Notes under the pieces: generated by a model
What the model saw: the letters and a program-made list of their open reading frames with translations, nothing else
Databases searched by the model: none
Told to the model about the DNA's origin: nothing
NCBI GenBank assembly: GCA_004347685.1
Contig: SLTJ01000006.1
Coordinates: 1 to 53,060, forward strand
DNA: 53,060 nt
Source: Clostridia bacterium
GTDB lineage: Bacteria; Bacillota; DSM-521; Neomoorellales; SLTJ01
Direction of reading: 5' to 3'
In this document: positions 42,708 to 51,286 of the stretch, piece by piece
Numbering within the stretch: position 1 is the first letter of the stretch
Layout of the letters: every line of letters begins with the position of its first letter
Translations under genes and position numbers: made by a program

Positions 42708-43958
42708 ATGGGTAAGCTGAAGATTGTTGGTGGAGACAGATTGCAGGGGGAAGTGAGTGTCAGCGGCGCCAAGAATGCCGTCCTGCCCATCATGGCAGCT
42801 TGCCTTTTGACCAGCGAGCCATGCACGATTTATCCAGTTCCAGCCCTGCAGGATGTGCTGGTAATGCGAGATCTGCTGGAATTCCTGGGGGCCAGGGTGG
42901 AATTATGTGCCGGCCAGATGCGGATTGAGGCCCGGGACGTGGTCCCACAGGAAGTTTCGCAGGACTTGATGCGGCGGCTGCGGGCCTCGAATCTGGTTTT
43001 GGGCCCGCTGCTGAGCCGTTTTCACTGGGCCCGCATCGCCTACCCCGGCGGTTGTGATATAGGATCGCGGCCCATGGACCTGCACCTCAAGGGTCTGGCG
43101 GCCATGGGAGCGGAGATCGGCGATAGCCACGGATTTATTAGCGCGCAGTGCGCGAGACTGCAGCCGGCCGATATCCAGTTGGATTTTCCCAGCGTGGGGG
43201 CCACAGAAAACCTGATGATGGCCGCGGTGCTGGCCGAAGGGACCACCATCATCCGCAACGTGGCCAAGGAGCCGGAGATTGTTGATCTGCAGAACTTTCT
43301 CAACAGCATCGGCGCCCGGGTAAGAGGGGCCGGTTTGGACACCATCCGGGTGGACGGAGTTAACCAGACCGGGGGGGTGGTCCATCAACTGATTCCCGAT
43401 CGCATTGAGGCCGGCACCCATTTGGTGGCCGCAGCCATAACGCAGGGCGAGGTGGTAGTCAGGGATATTATCCCGGAGCATGTGGAGGCGATGCTAGCCA
43501 AACTGCGGGAGGCCGGGATAGGGCTGGAGGTATATGCGGACGCGGTGAGGGTGACGGGTCGGGGGCGGCCCCGGCCGGTGGACATCAAGACCCTGCCGTA
43601 CCCCGGGTTTCCTACTGATATGCAACCGCAAATGGTGAGCTTGCTGGCCCTGGCTGACGGCACCAGCACCGTCACCGAGAACATTTTTGAGAAGCGCTTT
43701 AAATACGTAGATGAGCTGCGGCGTATGGGGGCCGAGATAAAGGTCGAGGGGCGGATGGCCGTAATCATCGGCGTAGATCACTTGAGCGGCGCCGTGGTGC
43801 AGGCCACTGACCTGCGCGCCGCCGCCGGCCTGGTCCTGGCCGGGTTGGCAGCCGAAAATACCACTGTTGTTGAGGATACGGCCCACCTGGATCGCGGCTA
43901 TGAGAGACTCGATGCCAAATACAACAGCCTGGGGGCAAATATAGCAAGGCTTCCCTGA
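42708..43958 (+). CDS. murA: UDP-GlcNAc enolpyruvyl transferase MurA
   Basis: The product catalyses the first committed step of peptidoglycan synthesis. The 416-residue EPT-family protein has GGDRLQGEVSVSGAKNAVLP at the N-terminus, the catalytic loop YPGGCDIGSRPMDLHLKGL with Cys near residue 116 (so it should be fosfomycin-sensitive) and FPTDMQPQMVSLL. ATG 42708 follows GGGGGTGAGG. It is followed by a promoter for ftsQ. Confidence 0.95.
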   Translation: MGKLKIVGGDRLQGEVSVSGAKNAVLPIMAACLLTSEPCTIYPVPALQDVLVMRDLLEFLGARVELCAGQMRIEARDVVPQEVSQDLMRRLRASNLVLGPLLSRFHWARIAYPGGCDIGSRPMDLHLKGLAAMGAEIGDSHGFISAQCARLQPADIQLDFPSVGATENLMMAAVLAEGTTIIRNVAKEPEIVDLQNFLNSIGARVRGAGLDTIRVDGVNQTGGVVHQLIPDRIEAGTHLVAAAITQGEVVVRDIIPEHVEAMLAKLREAGIGLEVYADAVRVTGRGRPRPVDIKTLPYPGFPTDMQPQMVSLLALADGTSTVTENIFEKRFKYVDELRRMGAEIKVEGRMAVIIGVDHLSGAVVQATDLRAAAGLVLAGLAAENTTVVEDTAHLDRGYERLDAKYNSLGANIARLP

Positions 43959-43986
43959 TTACCCTTTTTTCTTTTTGCCCTGGTCA

Positions 43987-44014
43987 TGGACAGGCCGTGA
44001 GAATCTGCTATAAT
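43987..44014 (+). promoter_or_regulatory. Sigma-A promoter upstream of ftsQ
   Basis: TGGACA (43987-43992), a 16-nt spacer and TATAAT (44009-44014), about 25 bp before the ftsQ start. It would allow ftsQ-sbp-ftsA-ftsZ to be expressed apart from the mur genes. Confidence 0.7.
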
Positions 44015-44038
44015 AAGAATCGGCTCGGGTGGTAGAAA

Positions 44039-44788
44039 GTGGCAGACAGCAATCGTGGGTTTTACGCGATAATTATTTTTCTCTGCCTCATCCTGGTTGG
44101 TTTCGCCCTGCTGCGTTCCGACCTGTTTGCCGTCCACGCGATAGAGATCAACGGTAATCGTCAGGTGAGCAGCGAGAGAATACTGGCCCTGTTGGGGCCG
44201 GTCTACGGGACCAATATCTGGCAGCTTGATACCCGGACGCTGGCAGAGCGTATCCGCGCTGAACCCTGGATTGACCAGGTTCACGTCCGGCGAAAAATGC
44301 CGGCCGTCTTGCAGGTCTCAGTAGTGGAGAGGGCGCTGGCGGCCTTGGTTCCCTACCAGGGGACCTACCTGGCCATGGACGGACAGGGGGTATATCTACG
44401 CAGTTATGACCGGATCGGCGCTGTTTCCTTGCCCCTGGTAACCGGGATGCAGGTCATGGGGGCGCCGCAGGCGGGTAAATCCCTGGAGGCCAAGGGGTTG
44501 CCCGTGGCCTTGGCGGTTATTGCGGCTTTATCCCCCGAGGTGAGTGCTCTCGTAGGCGAAATACATATTTCCGGAACGAACATCTACATCTACACCCGGG
44601 AAGGAGTCCAGGTGAGGGTGGGGGATATCGGTGATTTGCCCCGGAAGCTTGCCCTTCTGGCCGGCATCTACCGCCAGCAGCGCCAAGAAGGTAACCTGTG
44701 GCGCATCGAATATATTGACCTGCGTTATCCGCAGGCCCCGGCCCTCAAATATGCCCCTGGCCGGCGGGAAGAAAGGGTGAGGGACTAG
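44039..44788 (+). CDS. ftsQ: Cell-division protein FtsQ/DivIB
   Basis: The 249-residue bitopic protein has a short cytoplasmic tail, one transmembrane helix (~8-27), then the POTRA domain (VHAIEINGNRQVSSERILAL, RTLAERIRAEPWIDQVHVRR) and the FtsQ beta domain. It links FtsL and FtsWI at the septum. GTG 44039 is the only good start after the promoter. It lies 3 nt before sbp. Confidence 0.9.
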   Translation: MADSNRGFYAIIIFLCLILVGFALLRSDLFAVHAIEINGNRQVSSERILALLGPVYGTNIWQLDTRTLAERIRAEPWIDQVHVRRKMPAVLQVSVVERALAALVPYQGTYLAMDGQGVYLRSYDRIGAVSLPLVTGMQVMGAPQAGKSLEAKGLPVALAVIAALSPEVSALVGEIHISGTNIYIYTREGVQVRVGDIGDLPRKLALLAGIYRQQRQEGNLWRIEYIDLRYPQAPALKYAPGRREERVRD

Positions 44789-44791
44789 AAC

Positions 44792-45133
44792 ATGTGGTTG
44801 CCGTTGTTGGGGTTGATAGCCGGTATTTTAATCGGTATGAGGTTTCCATTGGCCATTCCCGTCGCCTACGCCAAGTACCTTTCCGTAGGTATCCTGGCGG
44901 CCATGGATTCCGTCTTCGGGGGCCTGCGGGCCGGTCTAGAGGGCAAGTTTGACACCACCGTTTTTGTCACCGGTTTTTTTGGTAATTTTCTCCTGGCAGG
45001 CCTGCTGGCCTACCTGGGCGATCAACTCGGCGTCGAGCTTTACCTGGCGGCGGTTTTTGCCTTTGGCGTGCGCCTGTTTCAGAACCTGGCCATTATCAGA
45101 CGTTTTCTCCTGGAGAGGCGAAAAAAGAGGTAA
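44792..45133 (+). CDS. sbp: Small basic protein Sbp (DUF1290)
   Basis: The 113-residue membrane protein has three hydrophobic segments. LIAGILIGMRFPLAIPVAYA, KYLSVGILAAMDSVFGGLRA and the basic C-terminus LLERRKKR match Sbp of the Bacillus/Clostridium dcw cluster, usually found between ftsQ/divIB and ftsA. Its molecular function is unknown. Confidence 0.9.
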   Translation: MWLPLLGLIAGILIGMRFPLAIPVAYAKYLSVGILAAMDSVFGGLRAGLEGKFDTTVFVTGFFGNFLLAGLLAYLGDQLGVELYLAAVFAFGVRLFQNLAIIRRFLLERRKKR

Positions 45134-45214
45134 AGGAAAAGAGGGAAATGGCCATCCCTTGTTGAATTTGGAGAGCGAGAATACGCCGGGCTACGTGGTA
45201 CGGGGGTGCGGTGA

Positions 45215-46444
45215 TTGCCAAGGAGGAAGATAGTCGCTGCCTTAGATATAGGTACCTCCAAGGTAGTTGCCCTGGTGGGGGAGGTTGATACCTATGACCA
45301 GCTCAGCATTATCGGGCTGGGAGAGGCCGCTTCAGTGGGCTTGCGCCGGGGCATGATTGTGGATATTGAGCGCACGTCCCGGTCGGTAGCGGAAGCGGTC
45401 GCGGCCGCGGAGCGGATGAGCGGGATCAGCCTTTCTTCGGTGGTAGTGGGAATAAGCGGGGCCCACATCGCCACCCTCAATAACCGGGGGGTGGTGGCGG
45501 TAGCCAACCCGGGCCGGGAGATAATGCCTGAGGACGTGGTCAGGGTGCTGCACGCCGCCCAGGTGATAAACCTTTCTTCAGAGCGACATATCCTGCACGT
45601 ATTGCCCAGGCAGTACATTGTGGACGGATGTGACGGGATAATTGACCCGACCGGTATGGCGGGCTCTCGCCTGGAGGTGGAAGCCCTGATCGTCACTGCC
45701 GCCACCACTTGGGTGCGTAACCTCCACTACTGTCTGCAAAAGGCGGGGCTGCACGTGGACGGCCTGGTTTTGAGCCCCCTGGCCGCGGCCGAGGTGGTAC
45801 TGGAGCCGGCCGAAAAGGAACTGGGCACCATTTTAGTGGACATCGGCGGCGGCACGACCGAGATAGCTATTTTTGATCGGGGTGGGCTCTGGTTCACCTC
45901 GGTCCTGCCCATGGGCGGTGATTTTGTTACCAGCGACCTGGCCGTAGGGTTGCGTCTGCCTCTGGTCGAGGCCGAACGACTAAAAAGAAGTTTCGTCCCG
46001 CCGGCGGCCGGCAACGGCGAGGCGGCAACCATTGAGGTTGGTACCGGGCTGCACCGCCAGGAAGTATCCCAGGATTTGCTGGCCAGCATAATCGAGCCCC
46101 GGCTGGAAGAGATATTTCAATTCGTTCAGGGGGAGATAGCCCGGTCCGGTTACCCGGCTTTGCTGCCGGGTGGCGTGGTTCTGACGGGTGGAATAGCGGC
46201 TTTGGACGGCATTGCCGAACTGGCTAGCCAGTTTTTGCAGTTACCGGTACGGGTTGGCTATCCGGGCGGTGTTGGGGGGATGGTGGATATGGTACGCCAC
46301 CCGTCCTATGCAACGGCGGTTGGCCTGCTCGTGCATGGGACGCGGCTGGCTGTGGGGCAGGTGGCGGCCGCGCAGGAGGCCGGGGGCGCCGGTTTTTTGC
46401 GCCGGTTCTGGGAGTGGGTACTTGATATCTTCCGGGAGGAGTGA
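45215..46444 (+). CDS. ftsA: Cell-division actin homolog FtsA
   Basis: The product anchors FtsZ to the membrane. The 409-residue actin-fold protein has [42 protein letters not shown] (phosphate-2) and [12 protein letters not shown]. It ends in an amphipathic helix ([16 protein letters not shown]) for membrane targeting. TTG 45215 has GGGGG about 9 nt upstream and gives the normal length before the first motif; the AAGGAGGAA just after it is not followed by a standard start. It lies 7 nt before ftsZ. Confidence 0.93.
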   Translation: MPRRKIVAALDIGTSKVVALVGEVDTYDQLSIIGLGEAASVGLRRGMIVDIERTSRSVAEAVAAAERMSGISLSSVVVGISGAHIATLNNRGVVAVANPGREIMPEDVVRVLHAAQVINLSSERHILHVLPRQYIVDGCDGIIDPTGMAGSRLEVEALIVTAATTWVRNLHYCLQKAGLHVDGLVLSPLAAAEVVLEPAEKELGTILVDIGGGTTEIAIFDRGGLWFTSVLPMGGDFVTSDLAVGLRLPLVEAERLKRSFVPPAAGNGEAATIEVGTGLHRQEVSQDLLASIIEPRLEEIFQFVQGEIARSGYPALLPGGVVLTGGIAALDGIAELASQFLQLPVRVGYPGGVGGMVDMVRHPSYATAVGLLVHGTRLAVGQVAAAQEAGGAGFLRRFWEWVLDIFREE

Positions 46445-46451
46445 GCCAACA

Positions 46452-47522
46452 ATGTTGGAGATTGAAAATAATGATACCCTGCCGGCAGCCAGTATTAAGG
46501 TTATCGGGGTCGGGGGCGGGGGTAGCAATGCGGTGAACCGCATGATAACTGCCGGCCTGAAAGGCGTGAGTTTTATCAGCGTCAATACCGATCTGCAGGC
46601 GCTGCGGCTTTCCCTGGCCGAGCTACAACTGCAAATCGGGGCTAAACTGACCAAGGGCCTGGGGGCCGGGGCCAACCCGGAAATTGGCCGGGCGGCGGCT
46701 GAGGAAAGCCGGGAGGAAATACATAAGGCCCTCCAGGGTGGCGATATGGTCTTTGTTACCGGCGGGATGGGCGGAGGTACCGGTACCGGGGCTGCGCCCA
46801 TTGTGGCGGAGGTGGCCAAGGAATTGGGAGCCCTGACCGTAGGGGTGGTCACCCGGCCTTTTAGCTTTGAGGGCCGCAAGCGGGCCAACCAGGCTGAGGC
46901 CGGGATCCAGGATCTGCGGGAAAAGGTGGATACCTTGATTGTCATTCCTAACGACCGGCTGCTGCAGGTGGTGGACAGGCAGACCTCCATCACCGAAGCC
47001 TTCCGCATTGCTGACGACGTATTGCGGCAGGGAGTGCAGGGGATTTCCGACCTCATTGCCGTTCCCGGCCTTATCAATCTGGATTTCGCCGATGTGAAAA
47101 CCATCATGCTCAATACGGGATCAGCCCTGATGGGCATTGGCCGGGCCAGCGGGGAAAAGCGCGCGGTGGAAGCGGCCCGCATGGCCATTTCCAGCCCTCT
47201 GCTGGAGACTTCGATTGAGGGAGCGAGAGGGGTGCTGCTGAATATCACCGGTGGGAGCAACCTGGGCTTATTCGAAGTGAACGAGGCGGCCGAGATCATT
47301 GCCAGTTCCGCCGATCCGGAGGCCAATATCATTTTTGGGGCAGTGATAGACGAAACTCTGGACGACGAGATCAGGGTGACGGTGATCGCCACCGGTTTTG
47401 ATCGGTGGCCCCAGCCAGCGACCAAGCCAGGAAAGGGAAAGGAACCGCATGTCGAGCCGCAAAGCAAGGGCTTTGTACCGGCGGATGACTTGGAGATTCC
47501 CGCCTTTCTGCGCCGCCGCTAG
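46452..47522 (+). CDS. ftsZ: Cell-division tubulin homolog FtsZ
   Basis: The Z-ring GTPase has 356 residues. [17 protein letters not shown] (T1), [14 protein letters not shown] (tubulin signature) and [20 protein letters not shown] (T7 synergy loop) are intact. A short linker leads to the conserved C-terminal peptide [12 protein letters not shown], which binds FtsA and SepF. ATG 46452 follows GGGAGGAGTGAG. This is the housekeeping copy; a divergent paralog lies at 51287-52942. Confidence 0.97.
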   Translation: MLEIENNDTLPAASIKVIGVGGGGSNAVNRMITAGLKGVSFISVNTDLQALRLSLAELQLQIGAKLTKGLGAGANPEIGRAAAEESREEIHKALQGGDMVFVTGGMGGGTGTGAAPIVAEVAKELGALTVGVVTRPFSFEGRKRANQAEAGIQDLREKVDTLIVIPNDRLLQVVDRQTSITEAFRIADDVLRQGVQGISDLIAVPGLINLDFADVKTIMLNTGSALMGIGRASGEKRAVEAARMAISSPLLETSIEGARGVLLNITGGSNLGLFEVNEAAEIIASSADPEANIIFGAVIDETLDDEIRVTVIATGFDRWPQPATKPGKGKEPHVEPQSKGFVPADDLEIPAFLRRR

Positions 47523-47585
47523 CCACAGGTTACAGCAGACGGAGTGGCCCCCCGGGGTACGGGCGTCAACGAGATAGGCGCTATT

Positions 47586-47640
47586 TAAATTGAAAGTGGC
47601 GCAGCCACTTTCTACGAGTTCTAACCTCCAACCTCCAATT
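47586..47640 (+). repeat. Hairpin-polypyrimidine intergenic repeat, copy C
   Basis: The perfect hairpin GAAAGTGGC-GCA-GCCACTTTC is followed by TACGAGTTC and AACCTCCAACCTCC. The layout matches the second half of copies A and B in the nif operon, with a different stem sequence. Confidence 0.6.
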
Positions 47641-47642
47641 TG

Positions 47643-47667
47643 AGTGGCGTACGGCCACTTTTTTTTG
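47643..47667 (+). terminator. Intrinsic terminator of the dcw/ftsZ transcript
   Basis: AGTGGC (47643-47648) pairs with GCCACT (47654-47659), followed by nine T. Confidence 0.85.
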
Positions 47668-47677
47668 TGCCGAGATA

Positions 47678-47710
47678 GTGACATATTTTGCCAGCCATTC
47701 CGTCTATAAT
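47678..47710 (+). promoter_or_regulatory. Candidate spoIIG promoter with long spacer
   Basis: GTGACA (47678-47683) and TATAAT (47705-47710) are 21 bp apart. The B. subtilis spoIIG promoter is likewise a sigma-A promoter with an over-long (22 bp) spacer that needs Spo0A-P. A TTTGACAG sequence lies at 47713-47720; Spo0A boxes cannot be assigned by eye. Confidence 0.45.
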
Positions 47711-47780
47711 TATTTGACAGCAGCGGTTATACCTGGCAAGATCTCCACATATACATGGTAACAATTAGGGGGAGTAGGGG

Positions 47781-48707
47781 TTGCCGGCCACAAGCGTTGT
47801 CTACGGGGATGTGGTTTTCCTCATCAATTTCATTATGGACTATCTCGTCCTCTGGGCCACCGCCAGGTTCGGGCAGTTCAAGACCGCCTCCGGTCGCCTG
47901 GCAATGGCCGCCTTGTTGGGAGCCACCTATTCCCTCCTGGTACTTTGGCCTGATCTGCATTTCCTGGTGAGCCTGGTGGCGAGGGTAGGCTTTTCAGTGA
48001 TCATGATCCTGGTGGCCTACCGTCTTGCCGGCTTTCGTAACTTTCTCGCCGCCTTTGTCTACTTTTACCTGGTGGCCTTTGCCATGGGTGGCGCCATGCT
48101 GGGGGCCATTTACTTTTTCCAGAGCTATTCCAGCAGCTCCGTGCTGGTAGACGGCCTGCTGACCTTCCTGGGCCATGTTCCTTACCTGTGGCTGGTGGCG
48201 GCGGCCTCGGCGGCCTTTTTGCTGGCCAGGTGGGGAGCGATGTTCATCCGCCGAAACTTTTTGCGGAGCTTCTTTCAGGTGCCCGTGATAATCCGCATGG
48301 GCGAAAAAAGCCTGCCGCTTAAGGCTCTGGTGGACACAGGCAACCAGTTGCGCGATCCCCTGACCCATAAGCCGGTGATGATTGCCGAATACCAGGCGCT
48401 GAAACCCTTTTTTCCCGAAGCCATGTGCAGAGTCTTGGAGGTTAAGGGGGGCGTGAACCTCACCGAGCTTACCAGCAGCCTGGCCGGTTCACCGTGGGCG
48501 ATGCGACTGCACATGATCCCCTTTACTTCTATAGGTAAAGCCAGGGGATTGCTTATCGGCTTTCGCCCCGACGAAGTGGTGATAGTGGCCGACGACCGGC
48601 CGGTGAAGATCAAGGATATCATCGTCGGCATCTACCAGGAGCAGCTTTCTCCGGAAGGCACTTACCGGGCGCTTCTGCACCCTGATATCTTCCAGGTGGC
48701 CATGTGA
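47781..48707 (+). CDS. spoIIGA: Sporulation sigma-E processing protease SpoIIGA
   Basis: This membrane aspartic protease matures pro-sigma-E in the mother cell. The 308-residue product has five hydrophobic N-terminal segments (to ~residue 160), then a soluble protease half with LKALVDTGNQLRDPLTHKPV (catalytic DTG) and ARGLLIGFRPDEV. It is directly followed by sigE as in other spore formers. TTG 47781 follows AGGGGGAGTAGGGG. Confidence 0.94.
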   Translation: MPATSVVYGDVVFLINFIMDYLVLWATARFGQFKTASGRLAMAALLGATYSLLVLWPDLHFLVSLVARVGFSVIMILVAYRLAGFRNFLAAFVYFYLVAFAMGGAMLGAIYFFQSYSSSSVLVDGLLTFLGHVPYLWLVAAASAAFLLARWGAMFIRRNFLRSFFQVPVIIRMGEKSLPLKALVDTGNQLRDPLTHKPVMIAEYQALKPFFPEAMCRVLEVKGGVNLTELTSSLAGSPWAMRLHMIPFTSIGKARGLLIGFRPDEVVIVADDRPVKIKDIIVGIYQEQLSPEGTYRALLHPDIFQVAM

Positions 48708-48750
48708 GTTCCGGGTTCCGGAACTCACAACTCACCAACATTTCAGAGGG
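48704..48750 (+). repeat. Hairpin repeat, copy E, spanning spoIIGA stop to sigE ribosome site
   Basis: GTGAGTTCC (48704-48712) pairs with GGAACTCAC (48720-48728), then AACTCACCAACATTTCAG. CTCACC in the tail is complementary to GGTGAG in the sigE ribosome site region, so an alternative fold could mask sigE translation. Confidence 0.5.
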
Positions 48751-48755
48751 GTGAG

Positions 48756-49484
48756 GTGATCGAGTTGACGCGGTGGTGGAGCGAAAGGGTGGCCTGGTGG
48801 TCGCAGCGTGTCCTCGGATGGATGGGCTTGGGGGGGAGAATCTTTTATGTCGGCTCCAGCGAGGCATTGCCGCCGCCCCTGAGCCGGGACGAGGAGGTAA
48901 GCCTCCTGGCAGAGCTGGAAGCCGGTAACACGGGGGTCAAAAGCACCCTGATCGAGCGGAACCTGCGCCTGGTAGTCTATATTGCCCGGAAATTTGAGAA
49001 TACCGGCATCAACATCGAGGACCTGGTTTCTATCGGCACTATTGGCTTGATAAAAGCCGTCAATACCTTTGACCCGCAAAAGCGGATCAAGCTGGCCACC
49101 TACGCCTCCCGCTGTATTGAAAACGAAATCCTGATGCACCTGCGCCACAACAGCCGGGTAAAGGCTGAGGTTTCCTTTGATGAGCCGCTCAATATTGATT
49201 GGGACGGTAATGAACTGCTGCTTTCCGACGTGTTGGGCACGGAGAGCGATGTCATTTACAAGTCCATTGAAGAAGAAATTGATTACAAGCTGTTGTGGGC
49301 CGCATTGAAGAAGCTCAGCCCACGTGAGAGAAAAATTATGGAATACCGTTTCGGGCTGGGCGGCGGGGGAGAAAAAACCCAGAAGGAAGTGGCCGACATG
49401 CTCGGCATCTCGCAATCATACATATCGCGGTTGGAAAAACGCATCATCGCCCGGCTGCGCCGGGAAATAAACAGGATGGAGTGA
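48756..49484 (+). CDS. sigE: Sporulation sigma factor SigE
   Basis: The mother-cell sigma factor has 242 residues. An N-terminal pro-sequence of about 28 residues (amphipathic, Trp-rich) is removed by SpoIIGA. Region 2 is [40 protein letters not shown]; region 4 is [42 protein letters not shown] 48756 follows AGGGGTGAG. The usual next gene, sigG, is not present here. Confidence 0.96.
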   Translation: MIELTRWWSERVAWWSQRVLGWMGLGGRIFYVGSSEALPPPLSRDEEVSLLAELEAGNTGVKSTLIERNLRLVVYIARKFENTGINIEDLVSIGTIGLIKAVNTFDPQKRIKLATYASRCIENEILMHLRHNSRVKAEVSFDEPLNIDWDGNELLLSDVLGTESDVIYKSIEEEIDYKLLWAALKKLSPRERKIMEYRFGLGGGGEKTQKEVADMLGISQSYISRLEKRIIARLRREINRME

Positions 49485-49500
49485 GCCTGGAATAACTGAC

Positions 49501-49533
49501 CTGAAAATAGAGGTGAGGGGTGGGAAGTGGGAG
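49501..49533 (-). repeat. Polypyrimidine repeat, copy D (inverted)
   Basis: Read on the minus strand this is a CTCCCACTTCCCACC- and CTCACCTC-type tract ending CTATTTTCAG. It is the same tail as copy B (11470-11509) but without an adjacent hairpin. Confidence 0.55.
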
Positions 49534-49552
49534 GCAGCAACAATACAGAAAA

Positions 49553-49880
49553 ATGATAAATTTGCGCTGTCCGGCCGAGGTAGAGTACGACCTTTACCTG
49601 GCCGATACAGTAAACTACGTGGGAGCGGGTATTCGGTATAGATAACCTTAAGCAGTGGCACTGCCATCCCCCAGAGAATCCAGAGGCGCATGTCCCATTC
49701 CCGGAGCCGTCGTTGGAAGAAGTTTTTCGCAAGGTGAAAGAGGTTATAGAGAAGGAGAGATCTCCTGCCGGGGCGGATGAAAACCGTGTGGCCGAGACCC
49801 GCCGCGCCTTTGGCACCATGCCCGAGGCTACGCGCCGCTGGTCTTATCTGCCGTTTTGCTCGCCTATAATGTTCTGGTAA
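49553..49880 (+). pseudogene. Possible small gene with frameshift, unknown family
   Basis: ATG 49553 opens MINLRCPAEVEYDLYLADTV and runs to a stop at 49645. From about 49630 a second frame carries plausible coding sequence (FGIDNLKQWHCHPPENPEAH, then SLEEVFRKVKEVIEKE and on to WSYLPFCSP) to TAA 49880, but it has no start codon of its own near its beginning. A one-base shift would join them into ~108 residues. I do not recognise the protein. It occupies the place where sigG is normally found. Confidence 0.4.
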
Positions 49881-49914
49881 GCTATTCCAATTTCTGTCCC
49901 TTTTCCCCGAAATC

Positions 49915-49926
49915 TGCTAGTATACA
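49915..49926 (+). promoter_or_regulatory. Possible extended -10 promoter of the ComK-like/ECF/FtsZ2 operon
   Basis: TGC-TAGTAT (49915-49923) is an extended -10 with no strong -35, about 35 bp before the ribosome site of the ComK-like gene. This suggests activator dependence or an alternative sigma factor. Confidence 0.35.
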
Positions 49927-49957
49927 AAGTAGAAGGACAAACAGGGAGGGATACAGG

Positions 49958-50587
49958 TTGCCTACCAGGTTCCCCTGGGCAGAGCGCAGAGGCGAGTTGA
50001 ACTGTCTTTATCCCGCCTACGGCCGGGACGGCGGCAACTACACCCGCATCCGGCTGGCCGGCGGCGAAGAGGTCGAGTACCCGAAGCGTATCAAGACCGT
50101 AGTTGAGGAGATCTGCCGGGCCTTCGGCACCACCTCCAACGCCCTGCGGGAGGTTTACGGCCCCCTGGTAAACATGAAGAACCACGTCCCCCTGCCCCTG
50201 GCCGGGGACCTGGTACTGGTGCCGGTACCGGTGCGGCAGCCCCAGGCCGGCAGCGACGGCGCACTGGGCTACTTCGTCCTGGACCGGTACGCCGAATGCC
50301 GGCCCTTGCCGGAACCCCCGGACTGCCCCAGCCTGATCGTCTTCCAGGACGGTACCGGTCTGCCGTGCCGCCTGCACAGGGAAGCGGTGGAGGAGCGCCG
50401 GCTCAAGGCCAGGCTGGTGGCCGGCGAGTACGAGCGGCTCCACTCCCGGGTGCCTGCCGCGTGGAGCGGGGTAACCAACAGCGGCGACGCGGCCGGCCTG
50501 CCCCGCCTGAACGGCCGGGAGCCGGTGCTGGCCTTCATCGGTTACGGTTTCCCCCTGCCCCACGGCCCTGCCGGGTCCGGCGAGTAG
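49958..50587 (+). CDS. ComK-like DNA-binding regulator (tentative)
   Basis: The product has 209 residues. The order RIKTVVEEICRAFGTTSNAL, YGPLVNMKNHVPLPL, LVLVPVPVRQPQAGSDGALG and LIVFQDGTGLPCRLHREAVE resembles ComK, the competence regulator. ComK has a FFGSS segment, a KPPIM/LFPT segment with conserved Arg-Pro-Gln, and a FSNGKTMELP strand. Identity is low and the call is by pattern only. TTG 49958 follows AGGGAGGG with 7-nt spacing. It is the first gene of a tight operon with an ECF-type sigma factor (36 nt later) and an HTH-FtsZ fusion. If it is ComK-like it could regulate this operon. Confidence 0.45.
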   Translation: MPTRFPWAERRGELNCLYPAYGRDGGNYTRIRLAGGEEVEYPKRIKTVVEEICRAFGTTSNALREVYGPLVNMKNHVPLPLAGDLVLVPVPVRQPQAGSDGALGYFVLDRYAECRPLPEPPDCPSLIVFQDGTGLPCRLHREAVEERRLKARLVAGEYERLHSRVPAAWSGVTNSGDAAGLPRLNGREPVLAFIGYGFPLPHGPAGSGE

Positions 50588-50623
50588 CCGGGCCCGGCCG
50601 TCACCAGACGTGGAGGTGGCTCC

Positions 50624-51238
50624 TTGGCAAAGGACGATTTCCAAGACATTCGTATTTATCTCGCGGGCCAGGCGGACGTCAACGACGAGCGCTGGCGGTC
50701 CTTCTACCGGTACTGCCACAACACGGTGACCGCCCTTATCTGGAGGTATGACCCGGGAGGCCGGCTCAAGGGCCTGGAGGTGGAGGACCTGGTACAAGAC
50801 GTGCTGGCCATCGTCACCGCAAGGGCCGAAAGCCTGGACCCGTGGAGAAGCTTTGGCAATTACGTCTACGGTGTGGCCAGGAACCTGGTGCTCTACCACC
50901 GTTTTCGCGCCGGTAAGAAGGAGCCCCAAACCCGCCTGCCGCCCGGAGATAACAACGGGGCATGGTCTCACCCGGCCGAAACCCGGCCTTCACACCTGCC
51001 GGGCGGAGAGATGGACGACCGCGAGGAACTGGAAGACATATTCCAGGCCATCGCCGCCCTGCAGCCGGAAGACGCCCGGGCAATTTACCTCCGGGTGGTG
51101 GCGGGGAAAGGCTACCGGGAAGTGGCTGCCTCCCTGGGCATAAGCGAGGGCGCCGCCAAGAAACGCGTGGCCAGGGCCATAGCCCACATCCGCCACACCC
51201 TTTTACCATACCACCCGGAACTCAGCCGCCTGGTTTAG
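50624..51238 (+). CDS. ECF-type sigma-70 family factor
   Basis: The 204-residue product has region 2 as FYRYCHNTVTALIWRYDP, GLEVEDLVQDVLAIVTARAE and YVYGVARNLVLYHRFRAGKK. A ~40-residue linker rich in Pro, Gly and Asp follows. Region 4 is EDIFQAIAALQPEDARAIYL, REVAASLGISEGAAKKRVAR. No anti-sigma factor with membrane helices is adjacent; the next gene product starts with a soluble HTH-containing region. TTG 50624 follows GGAGGTGG. It may direct its own operon. Confidence 0.85.
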   Translation: MAKDDFQDIRIYLAGQADVNDERWRSFYRYCHNTVTALIWRYDPGGRLKGLEVEDLVQDVLAIVTARAESLDPWRSFGNYVYGVARNLVLYHRFRAGKKEPQTRLPPGDNNGAWSHPAETRPSHLPGGEMDDREELEDIFQAIAALQPEDARAIYLRVVAGKGYREVAASLGISEGAAKKRVARAIAHIRHTLLPYHPELSRLV

Positions 51239-51286
51239 CTGCAACCACGCCACATGAACGGCGCCGGGCGTAGGGAGGAGAGGGAA

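Noticed and set aside
46241..47467. Minus-strand ORF of 408 codons under ftsZ
   Set aside because: Shadow of ftsZ; composition is unlike a protein and it has no ribosome site.
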